The position numbers and the translations under genes were made by a program. Below the pieces are notes generated by a model. The model did not search any database. It saw nothing but the letters and a program-made list of their open reading frames with translations, and was not told where the DNA came from. From positions 1-54,125 of the forward strand of contig NZ_JAHLQB010000082.1 of assembly GCF_018918205.1 (NCBI RefSeq): a stretch of 54,125 nt of DNA. Direction: 5' to 3'. Positions 41,793-48,481 of this stretch are shown piece after piece (within the stretch, counting starts at the first letter, position 1; every line of letters begins with the position of its first letter). Source of the stretch: Lachnoclostridium sp. MSJ-17 (GTDB lineage Bacteria; Bacillota; Clostridia; Oscillospirales; Acutalibacteraceae).

Positions 41793-43259
41793 TTATTTTT
41801 TTACGGTCGGGACATAGAAGGTGTCCAGAATTATGTCCGTGGGGTCGTTGTTCACTGCTCCTCTTCCGATAACCGAACCTGTCGACGGAAGCGTCGAATC
41901 CTTCAAGCCGCTGAGCAGAAACTTCAGCTCCGGGCTGAGGATATTCTCCTGAGTAACCGTGAAATACAGCTTATCTCCGCGGATAAAACCTTTTGATACG
42001 TTTATTTCGGTCAGGAAACCGCCGGTTCCCGTCTGAAAATGCTCTCCGAACGGGAGAATAAACTTGTCTATCCTCGTGATCCTCTGATGTATGCCGAGAT
42101 TTTTCAGAATCTCTGAGTCCGGCATTGGGTATGAAACGTTAAATTTTACCGGGTCGGGCTTAACGCTTAGCGCCTTTCCCAGTGACATATCCAATGCGCC
42201 GCTGATGACGGATTTCGCGTATATCCTCGCGAAAAGCTCCGCGTCAAATTCGGTTCCGTCACGGTACGCGTTGATCGCCGAACCTCCGACGCTTGTTGTG
42301 AAGCCGCTCGTGAACATCAGCGCTCCCGATTCAGCCGCAAAGCCCCAGCCCCACAGACCTCCGCCGACAACGCCGAGACCGCCGCCGATAAGCGCGTTCT
42401 TGACTACATCCGAGCCAGAGCCGCCTTGTACCGCCGTGGCTCCCGCGCTGAACACAGCGCCTGTTGTACCGAATATCGTCGCACCCTTTGCCATCTGCGG
42501 AAGCGCGGTCTTCAAGCCGATTTTCAGGATTTTTCCGCGGGTGGCGTACAGCAGCAGAGCTATCGCCGCAACCGCGCCCGTCAGTACACCTGCCTTGGCG
42601 AGGATACTGTCGGTATTCTCCCACCAGTGTCCGAAGTCACGGAACACTCCGTCGGTCTTTTCCCTGACGTATTCCATCGCCTTTTCGTCCCCATCGGGAC
42701 GCGTCTCGCCGTACATCACGTAGTCATAAGGAACGTAGGATTTGTCGTAAGCCTCTGCGAACTTATCCCAAAGCGAGGCGTCTTTCTCCTTAGCCTTCGC
42801 CTTGGCTTCCTCCTCTTTTCTCCTGATGCTCTCCTCGACTCCGCGGCGGATATCAGCGTCCTCTATCATGTCGAGCAGCTTTCCGCGCTCTGCCTGAGGA
42901 TAAGCCGATATCTCCTCCGTCAGGTTTATTACCCTCTCCGCGCGTATGCGCTTTATGTCAGCCCTCAGAAGTGCTGCGCGCATATCCGCGTTGTCTACGT
43001 TTTTTATAAAGCGCTGAATATTAATGCCCGGCATTTTTACCATAAGCTCCGCGAGTTCCTCAACCTGAGCCATTCGGCTCTGCAGCTGCTCCGCAGATTC
43101 AGCCGTATTGCCCAGTCCTCCGCTCATGTTGTGCATTGAACGCATGGCTTTATTGAAGGATTCTTTTATTCCCTCCTTCGCGCCGAGAAGATTTTCCCAG
43201 ATTTTTCCAAGCTCCTCAACCGCGTTTTTATCTATTTCAATGTGGTTAACCTCTCCCAA
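41793..43259 (-). CDS. Candidate T7SS substrate A (helical N-terminus, Gly-rich membrane-like middle)
   Basis: A 488-residue protein of unknown family. The N-terminal 100 residues are helical and share a motif with the next gene's product: here NMSGGLGNTAESAEQ at 44-58, there NMDGGAGNLEPVVEQ. A charged helix (about 150-180) is followed by a hydrophobic, glycine-rich middle (about 225-345: AGVLTGAVAAIALLLYA, then GGGLGVVGGGLWGWG). The C-terminal 130 residues look globular (FILPFGEHFQTGTGGFLTEI, GSVIGRGAVNNDPTDIILD). This layout recalls LXG-type secreted effectors with a variable end, but no toxin motif or immunity gene is seen. TTG start at 43259 with AGAGGTG upstream. Confidence 0.7.
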   Translation of the reverse strand: MGEVNHIEIDKNAVEELGKIWENLLGAKEGIKESFNKAMRSMHNMSGGLGNTAESAEQLQSRMAQVEELAELMVKMPGINIQRFIKNVDNADMRAALLRADIKRIRAERVINLTEEISAYPQAERGKLLDMIEDADIRRGVEESIRRKEEEAKAKAKEKDASLWDKFAEAYDKSYVPYDYVMYGETRPDGDEKAMEYVREKTDGVFRDFGHWWENTDSILAKAGVLTGAVAAIALLLYATRGKILKIGLKTALPQMAKGATIFGTTGAVFSAGATAVQGGSGSDVVKNALIGGGLGVVGGGLWGWGFAAESGALMFTSGFTTSVGGSAINAYRDGTEFDAELFARIYAKSVISGALDMSLGKALSVKPDPVKFNVSYPMPDSEILKNLGIHQRITRIDKFILPFGEHFQTGTGGFLTEINVSKGFIRGDKLYFTVTQENILSPELKFLLSGLKDSTLPSTGSVIGRGAVNNDPTDIILDTFYVPTVKK

Positions 43260-43274
43260 ACAGCTTCACCTCTC

Positions 43275-45209
43275 TTACAGACGGATGTTTGACATCCAGC
43301 TGCCTACAGTTGCTCCTGCAGCGGCGCTCAGTGAAGCCGGGGCGCATGAAGCCGCCTGTCCTATCATGCCGAGACTGCCCTGCAGACCGCCGAGCTTTGA
43401 AAAATCCGGCATAATAACAGTGACAACGCTTTGCGACTGCGAGGTGACCGAATCAATGGCAAGACCCAGGTTGCCCTGAATGCCGCCTAACGCTCCCTCG
43501 ATCTTTCCGAGAGCGGGCAGGGTCGTGCTGACCGCGCTGCCGATCGCGCCGGTAATATCGCCGACCACTCCGCCGACTGCTCCGCTTACAGCGCTGCCGA
43601 TGCTTCCGGCTATGCCGTCAAGCGAGGGCATTTGTATACTCGGGATAGAGCCGCTGATCTGACCCGCGATGTCGCCGGCTATGCCGCCGATCGTTCCCGC
43701 GACTCCCTTGAACTGACCGCTGATGTCACCTATGACTCCGCCCAGCTGTCCGGATATATCGCCTATTGCTCCGCTTATCTGTCCGGATATATCGCCTATC
43801 GCTCCGCTTATCTGTCCGGATATATCGCCTATCGCTCCGCTGACTGTGTCTACAGCGCTGCCGATCGCCTGACCGAAGTCACTGCCCTTTATACTGTCGA
43901 TAACGCTGTTCACAGTGCCGCCGGTGATGTTATTGAGGTCGTTTGTAAGTATGTCGCCAACCGCGCCCGAAGCCTGTCCGAGCAGGTTTCCGACCATGCC
44001 CTTGCCGAGGGATTTTGCCAGATCGGACGGATGAGCCAAATCGCCCCACGAAAGTCCGCCAACGGTGTCCTTTGCGGCGTTCGTAACCATATTCGTAATC
44101 GTCGGCATCTTTTCCTGACACCAATCGTAGCCCTTTTGTATCGCGTGTCCGAGCTGACTGTCCTGCAGACCGCCGAAAGCTTCGCCGAGCATTTCCTTGC
44201 CCTGATCAAACAGAGCGTCACCCGCCGTGGAAAGAGCCGAGGTGCCTGCGGAAACGAGAATGCCCTTGCCCTCGCTGTTCCAGAAGCCGTCGAGCGAGCC
44301 GTCATGGTCAATCAGATATGACGTGCCCTTTGCGATCATCTTGCCGCACATTTCTACGCCTATTTTAGTTAATTGTCCGAGAACCTGAGAGCCTGTCGCC
44401 GAGGTGACGGCTCCTGCCGCGGCTCCGGCTACGCCTCCTACGGCTCCCGTTACAGCTCCGACAAGCACCGCGTCGCCTACCGAATCGAATATCTCTCCGG
44501 CGGATTTTCCCTGAACCATTCCCGCCACCACCGTTGTGGCGGCGCCTACCCCGGCGGCGATCGCCGCTCCTTTTGCCGCAAGCAGGAACAGAGGCGCTGC
44601 CGCTCCTCCCGTAAAGACGGACAGCGCAGCAAGTCCCGCGATTATTATCACGCCGACAACTATCTTGACTATCGCCTTCCAGTGCTTGACGACAAAGTCC
44701 TTGACGCTCGTCCATATCTTCTTCGCCACGCCGACGACCCAGTCGACCGCCTTTTTGAAGAAGTCCTTGACCGCCTTGCCCGCTTTTTTGCACCATTCCT
44801 TGAACCGCTGCCAAGCGCTCTTTTTCTTGGGCGGAGGCGGCGGTACAGCCCACGGATTGGCTTCGTAGAACTTCGCGTTCAGCTCGCCTATCGTCTGAGC
44901 CGCGCGTTGGTCAGCCATCCTGACGGTGTGCAGGAATTCTCCGAGGCTCTGCACAGCGATATCGATTTTCTCAGACTTTTGCGCCTCAATCTTGTTGACG
45001 CGCTCGTCAATCTGTTCAACAACAGGCTCCAGATTGCCCGCGCCGCCGTCCATATTGTAAATATTCGATTTGACAGCCTTGAACGCGGCGGCAACCTGCT
45101 GCTGCCTGTCCTTTGCTTTATCGATGCATAACTCCTTGAAATACTCGTTGAAATTTCCGGGAGATCCCATAGAAAACAAGGAGCTTTGTGCCTTTATCTC
45201 TATTCTCAT
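43275..45209 (-). CDS. Candidate T7SS substrate B (11-residue GAIGDISGQ repeats)
   Basis: A 644-residue protein. The N-terminal 115 residues are helical and share the NMxGGxGN motif with the following gene's product. A PPPPPKKK linker, a Trp/Lys-rich amphipathic region (AWQRFKEWCKKAGKAVKDFF) and strongly hydrophobic stretches (IVVGVIIIAGLAALSVF) come next. From about 440 it has Gly/Ala/Ile repeats, with SGAIGDISGQI copied at least three times and looser copies around. There is no signal peptide. The pattern suggests an elongated or membrane-active protein, such as a secreted pore- or fibre-like factor, but no known toxin domain is visible. Confidence 0.72.
   Translation of the reverse strand: MRIEIKAQSSLFSMGSPGNFNEYFKELCIDKAKDRQQQVAAAFKAVKSNIYNMDGGAGNLEPVVEQIDERVNKIEAQKSEKIDIAVQSLGEFLHTVRMADQRAAQTIGELNAKFYEANPWAVPPPPPKKKSAWQRFKEWCKKAGKAVKDFFKKAVDWVVGVAKKIWTSVKDFVVKHWKAIVKIVVGVIIIAGLAALSVFTGGAAAPLFLLAAKGAAIAAGVGAATTVVAGMVQGKSAGEIFDSVGDAVLVGAVTGAVGGVAGAAAGAVTSATGSQVLGQLTKIGVEMCGKMIAKGTSYLIDHDGSLDGFWNSEGKGILVSAGTSALSTAGDALFDQGKEMLGEAFGGLQDSQLGHAIQKGYDWCQEKMPTITNMVTNAAKDTVGGLSWGDLAHPSDLAKSLGKGMVGNLLGQASGAVGDILTNDLNNITGGTVNSVIDSIKGSDFGQAIGSAVDTVSGAIGDISGQISGAIGDISGQISGAIGDISGQLGGVIGDISGQFKGVAGTIGGIAGDIAGQISGSIPSIQMPSLDGIAGSIGSAVSGAVGGVVGDITGAIGSAVSTTLPALGKIEGALGGIQGNLGLAIDSVTSQSQSVVTVIMPDFSKLGGLQGSLGMIGQAASCAPASLSAAAGATVGSWMSNIRL
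43746..43844 (-). repeat. Three tandem 33-bp repeats in substrate B
   Basis: Units start at 43746, 43779 and 43812; each codes for the 11-residue SGAIGDISGQ unit. They are nearly identical in DNA, which suggests recent duplication or slippage. Further, more diverged copies lie on both sides. Confidence 0.88.
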
Positions 45210-45242
45210 ACTGCTTCACCCTGCTCAATCAAAACACACGGC

Positions 45243-45827
45243 TTATATCCTTTTTTTGAAGTAGTTCATATCAAAAGCGCAGGCGTTCATCGCTCTTGAC
45301 AAATCGTGTTGAATCTGCGCCAGGGAATTCATCTGACCCTGCAGCTGCTGCACCTCAAGCTCGAGCGCGTTAAGCTTTGCGTTGACGTCGCGAATCGCCT
45401 GTTCAAGCCTCGCCTTTTCCTTCTTCAAGCCGTTGAGCGCCTCAAGCGAATAGCTGTTCTCGCTGACAAACGGGGTTTTCAGAACCCTTCCGAGCGGCGG
45501 ACAGTTTACTCCGCTGCATTTGATGCTTTGAGCAAGCAGAGTCTCGACGGTCTCGGCAACCTGATTTGCCTCGCCTATCTTTTCATTTACGCTTCCTCCG
45601 TCGTCCAGAAGACGGATAACTTCGGCGATCTGATCAACCCTTTTCTCAAAATTGAGCTTATCGGACCGCATGGATTCTGCTTTCGCACCCGCAGCCTTGT
45701 AGTCGGCATAGCAGGCATCCAGCTTTCTGTTATTGGAGACATACTCCTCGGCGGAACGGTTGTAACGGGATTTCGCCGCGTCATACGCGTCCTGTGCCTC
45801 TGTCGGTGTGCAGTTGTTCCAGCTCAT
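45243..45827 (-). CDS. Coiled-coil protein heading the T7SS operon
   Basis: A 194-residue protein with long helices at both ends (about 10-90 and 128-185: LKKEKARLEQAIRDVNAKLN) and a middle loop with CSGVNCPPLGRVL. There is no signal peptide or membrane segment. It resembles in size and fold the small helical proteins (YwqH-like, DUF5082) encoded with LXG effectors, which act as targeting partners, but I cannot assign the family firmly. It is the first gene after the main T7SS promoter and lies 33 bases before substrate B. Confidence 0.75.
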   Translation of the reverse strand: MSWNNCTPTEAQDAYDAAKSRYNRSAEEYVSNNRKLDACYADYKAAGAKAESMRSDKLNFEKRVDQIAEVIRLLDDGGSVNEKIGEANQVAETVETLLAQSIKCSGVNCPPLGRVLKTPFVSENSYSLEALNGLKKEKARLEQAIRDVNAKLNALELEVQQLQGQMNSLAQIQHDLSRAMNACAFDMNYFKKRI

Positions 45828-45911
45828 ACAAATCCTCCCTGCCCATTATAACAAATGAAGGCTTGTGAAAATAATAACAATTTCATCAAAAAAGTGCATA
45901 ATCACGTTAGT

Positions 45912-45940
45912 ATTATACCACAATCTACATAATTTGTCCA
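45912..45940 (-). promoter_or_regulatory. Main promoter of the T7SS operon
   Basis: On the minus strand: TGGACA (45940-45935), 17 bases, TATAAT (45917-45912). The expected start near 45905 leaves a leader of about 78 bases. All genes down to 31779 follow without another clear promoter or terminator. Confidence 0.83.
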
Positions 45941-45954
45941 TAATGTTACAATCG

Positions 45955-45990
45955 TTTTTGTGAACATTTTCACTTTTGGATTCACAAAAA
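45955..45990. promoter_or_regulatory. 10-bp inverted repeat upstream of the T7SS promoter
   Basis: TTTTTGTGAA (45955-45964) and TTCACAAAAA (45981-45990), a perfect inverted repeat with 16 bases between. It lies 14 bases upstream of the -35, where activators usually bind. Inside it is GTGAA-CATT-TTCAC, sharing one arm. Confidence 0.55.
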
Positions 45991-46070
45991 TAGATTGCTG
46001 TTTTTGTATGTTTTTACTATTAATATGGATAAATTTTACATTTTTGACTTGGCAAAGCTGTAATATCGTC

Positions 46071-46110
46071 CAAAAAGAAAAACACGGCTGCCAAGGCGAC
46101 AGCCGTACTT
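46071..46110. terminator. Terminator-like hairpin in the gene-poor gap
   Basis: ACGGCTG (46084-46090) pairs with CAGCCGT (46100-46106). Flanking A and T runs allow termination either way, better on the minus strand. Just after it an AAAGGAGAG and ATG open only a three-codon frame (ATG AAA AAT TAA, 46130-46141), which looks like a remnant. The 607 bases between 45828 and 46434 hold no convincing protein gene. Confidence 0.6.
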
Positions 46111-46249
46111 TTCAAAAAGGAGAGAATTTATGAAAAATTAAAAGGAGTTATCTGAATTAAGTGTTTTGCTTTTGTTTGACTGCAGTATATAACTCAATCC
46201 TTAAAAAAAGCTGAATAAATTTTAATTATAAATAATTTTCAGAAAAATA

Positions 46250-46278
46250 TTGACAAGTGATATTCCGCACGGTAATAT
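46250..46278 (+). promoter_or_regulatory. Strong plus-strand promoter with no gene
   Basis: TTGACA (46250-46255), 17 bases, TAATAT (46273-46278). The -35 is perfect and the -10 close to consensus. It points at a 150-base stretch that ends in a strong terminator. Confidence 0.75.
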
Positions 46279-46284
46279 AAGTAT

Positions 46285-46435
46285 GAAAAGTATGATTTAT
46301 ACAACTTTTCAGAAAGGACGGTTCAGAGCGGCGAAAAGAAGGGCAAAAATGAAAAAGCAATGTGGAAGATAAAGAAGTTCAACTTCAGATAAGGCGTAAA
46401 ATAGGAGCTGTCCGAATCGGACAGCTCCTGAGTTT
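46285..46435 (+). ncRNA. Candidate small RNA
   Basis: Bounded by a consensus-like promoter and a terminator (46403-46435), giving a transcript of about 150 bases. Small frames inside (29 codons from 46283, and others of 7-10 codons) lack a well-placed ribosome site and start at or before the expected 5' end. A short regulatory RNA is therefore more likely than a protein. It points toward the hemolysin III gene from the opposite strand. Confidence 0.45.
46403..46435. terminator. Bidirectional terminator of hemolysin III gene and candidate RNA
   Basis: A 13-bp stem, 46403-46415 (AGGAGCTGTCCGA) with 46417-46429, followed by GAGTTTT on the plus strand and ATTTTA on the minus strand. It directly follows the stop at 46435. 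Confidence 0.82.
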
Positions 46436-47085
46436 TATCTGTTTATGACCGCGAACAGTACAGAAAAGTAATGGCATACGCTGCCCGCGACCGTGAAGAT
46501 GTGCCAGATAGAGTGAAAATACCTGACCTTTTTTATAGCGTAGAAAATCACGCCGACCGTGTAGAACACTCCGCCGCCTACAAGCAGCCACAGGCTCCAC
46601 GCGTTCATCACCTGCAGAAGCGGGTGAATAGCGAAGATGATCACCCAGCCCATTGCGATGTAGCAGACTACGGACGGCTTGCGGAATTTTTCGAGGTCAA
46701 TGGAATTGAGCACGATCCCGATCACCGCCGCACCCCAGACGACGCCGAACAAAACCCAGCCTATCGCGCCGCGAAGGATAGAAATCGTTATCGGCGTGTA
46801 TGTGCCCGCGATAAGGAAAAATATCGTGTTGTGATCCATGATCCTGAAAAATCTCTTTGCCGCGGGGTTTGTGATAGAGTGGTACAGTGTGCTCATGCAA
46901 TAGAGAATTATCAGGCTCGCGCCGAATATCGCGCTGCCGACCACCGACCAGGCGTCGCTGTATATCGCGGCGAAAACGACGAGTACGACCGTACCCGCTA
47001 TCGAGAGCAGACCGCCTACGCCGTGAGTAACGGAGCTGAAAATCTCCTCGCCGAGCGTGTATCTTTTCGGAGTCTTTGAAGCCAT
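46435..47085 (-). CDS. Hemolysin III / YqfA-family membrane protein
   Basis: A 216-residue integral membrane protein of the HlyIII/PAQR family with seven likely membrane helices. Family motifs are THGVGGLLSIAG near the start, YCMSTLYHS, FRIMDHNTIFFLIAGTYTPI, and WHIFTVAGSVCHYFSV near the end. The conserved His and Asp residues expected to bind zinc are present. The true function in bacteria is unclear; the hemolysin name is historical. GGGAGG precedes the start by 7 bases. Confidence 0.93.
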   Translation of the reverse strand: MASKTPKRYTLGEEIFSSVTHGVGGLLSIAGTVVLVVFAAIYSDAWSVVGSAIFGASLIILYCMSTLYHSITNPAAKRFFRIMDHNTIFFLIAGTYTPITISILRGAIGWVLFGVVWGAAVIGIVLNSIDLEKFRKPSVVCYIAMGWVIIFAIHPLLQVMNAWSLWLLVGGGVFYTVGVIFYAIKKVRYFHSIWHIFTVAGSVCHYFSVLFAVINR

Positions 47086-47121
47086 TGAATTCCTCCCGGA
47101 TATTTGTTTCTGTGTTACAGT

Positions 47122-47150
47122 ATTATATCAGAAAACAGCCGGCATGTAAA
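47122..47150 (-). promoter_or_regulatory. Promoter of the hemolysin III-family gene
   Basis: On the minus strand: TTTACA (47150-47145), 17 bases, TATAAT (47127-47122). Confidence 0.8.
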
Positions 47151-47187
47151 TAATCAAAAAATCATATTGCTATTTTGCATAAATATA

Positions 47188-47216
47188 TTGCAATGCATAT
47201 AAAGATTTGGTAAAAT
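47188..47216 (+). promoter_or_regulatory. Promoter of mtnN
   Basis: TTGCAA (47188-47193), 17 bases, TAAAAT (47211-47216), 54 bases before the start codon. Confidence 0.78.
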
Positions 47217-47270
47217 AGAGAAAAAGATGCTTATTGCGTTAAAAAACAGATTATTGAGAGGTGTTCAACA

Positions 47271-47963
47271 ATGATTGGTATTATTTGCGCGTTAAAAATT
47301 GAAGTGGACGGACTTAAGGCACTTATGGAAAACCCCGAGGTTACCCCAAAGGCGGGGCTTGAGTTCATAAGCGGCAAGATTTTCGGCAAGGACGTAACGC
47401 TTCTCGAATGCGGCAGAGGCAAGGTCAATGCGGCGGTAGGCACACAGATTATGATCGACCTCTTCAAGCCCGAGGTTATTATCAACTCGGGTATCGCCGG
47501 CAGTCTTACAAAAAATCTGATCATCGGAGATATCGTTATCTCGAGCGACTGCGTTGAGCATGACATCAACTGCACCGCGCTTGAGGAACCAAAAGGACAG
47601 ATCTGGTTGCCGAACGAAAAGAGGATCGATATTCCCGCTGACAAGGCTACCTGTGAAAAGCTTGCGGAGTGCTGCCGCAGCATCGGCGTCAAGGTCAACA
47701 TAGGCAGAGTCGCGTCCGGCGACCTATTCGTCGTCTACAGGCGCCAGCGTGAGACGATCGCCTTTGAGTTTGAAGCTCTCTGCTGTGAGATGGAAGGCGG
47801 AGCCGTCGGCCATGTTTGCTATATGAACAAGGTGCCGTTCGCGATCATCCGCTCAATCAGCGACGACTTTAAATTCAACAAGCCCGAGAACTACGAGGAA
47901 TTCAGTCAGCTCGCGGCAGACAGAACCGTCAGGGTTTTGAAAAAGTTCATTCAGATAGACTGA
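47271..47963 (+). CDS. mtnN: 5'-methylthioadenosine/S-adenosylhomocysteine nucleosidase
   Basis: A 230-residue cytoplasmic enzyme that cleaves adenine from methylthioadenosine and S-adenosylhomocysteine, feeding methionine salvage and the autoinducer-2 precursor pathway. The catalytic Glu12 lies in ICALKIEVDGL, the ribose-binding ME pair in CCEMEGGAVGHV, and the catalytic Asp in IIRSISDD. INSGIAGSL is the purine-pocket loop. Length is normal. AGAGGTG stands 7 bases before the ATG. It is a single gene with its own promoter and terminator. Confidence 0.95.
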   Translation: MIGIICALKIEVDGLKALMENPEVTPKAGLEFISGKIFGKDVTLLECGRGKVNAAVGTQIMIDLFKPEVIINSGIAGSLTKNLIIGDIVISSDCVEHDINCTALEEPKGQIWLPNEKRIDIPADKATCEKLAECCRSIGVKVNIGRVASGDLFVVYRRQRETIAFEFEALCCEMEGGAVGHVCYMNKVPFAIIRSISDDFKFNKPENYEEFSQLAADRTVRVLKKFIQID

Positions 47964-47976
47964 TATCAATAAAAAA

Positions 47977-48020
47977 ACAGCGTACAAACGGTTATCATCC
48001 GCGTGTACGCTGTTGTTTTT
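47977..48020. terminator. Terminator after mtnN
   Basis: ACAGCGTACA (47977-47986) pairs with TGTACGCTGT (48004-48013), then TG and a T run. An A run on the left makes it usable by the dockerin gene from the other side too. Confidence 0.85.
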
Positions 48021-48025
48021 TTGTT

Positions 48026-48394
48026 TTATCTGCAGGGAATAAACGGAAGCTCATATGAGCGCGTCGTGGGCTGCTGGGTCGTTACCTGTTCCTCGACCGT
48101 CTCGCCGATTTTATTCTCGTTTGAGAAGCCAGCAATGTACATCTGAACCGCCGTCGCGTCGGTAATCGAAAGAACGTCGCCGTCGATATTGCTGCGCTTT
48201 GTAATTTTTCCGTTGGCGTCCGGCTCAAGCTCCGCCAACACCTTCTGGATCATAGTAACGTCGTCGATCGTAACGCTTCCGTTACCGTCGGCGTCACCCC
48301 TGATATACGAGCTGCTTCCTGCAAAAGCCGCGGCTGAAAACAGAAGCATCGCCGATACAAGAAATGCGGATATAACGATAAAATACTTTTTCAC
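48026..48394 (-). CDS. Small secreted dockerin protein with YELPFIP tail
   Basis: A 122-residue exported protein made of little more than a signal peptide (1-25, FLVSAMLLFSAAAFA), a type I dockerin (GDADGNGSVTIDDVTMIQKV and NIDGDVLSITDATAVQM), a Thr/Gln-rich stretch and the ending RSYELPFIPCR. With no catalytic or binding module, it may occupy or cap cohesins, or carry the tail as an anchor. The tail matches that of the lipoprotein at 21619-22074. GTG start at 48394 with AAGGGTG upstream. Confidence 0.88.
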   Translation of the reverse strand: MKKYFIVISAFLVSAMLLFSAAAFAGSSSYIRGDADGNGSVTIDDVTMIQKVLAELEPDANGKITKRSNIDGDVLSITDATAVQMYIAGFSNENKIGETVEEQVTTQQPTTRSYELPFIPCR

Positions 48395-48433
48395 TACAAA
48401 TCACCCTTCCGTCAGAGCTGAAAACTTTTTTTG

Positions 48434-48463
48434 ATTATAACACAAACCGCTTACTTAAGTCAA
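48434..48463 (-). promoter_or_regulatory. Promoter of the small dockerin gene
   Basis: On the minus strand: TTGACT (48463-48458), 18 bases, TATAAT (48439-48434). Confidence 0.78.
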
Positions 48464-48481
48464 TAGCTCTGAGGGCGATAT

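Noticed and set aside
42426-43139. Open frames on the plus strand across substrate A
   Set aside because: They mirror the coding bias of the minus-strand gene; arginine/serine-rich products without motifs.
43746-43844. 33-bp repeats resembling CRISPR direct repeats
   Set aside because: They are tandem and coding (11-residue units), with no unique spacers.
46283-46372. 29-codon basic frame considered as a ribosomal L34-like protein
   Set aside because: Only a loose basic composition; the L34 core is absent, and the start lies at or before the expected transcript start without a ribosome site.
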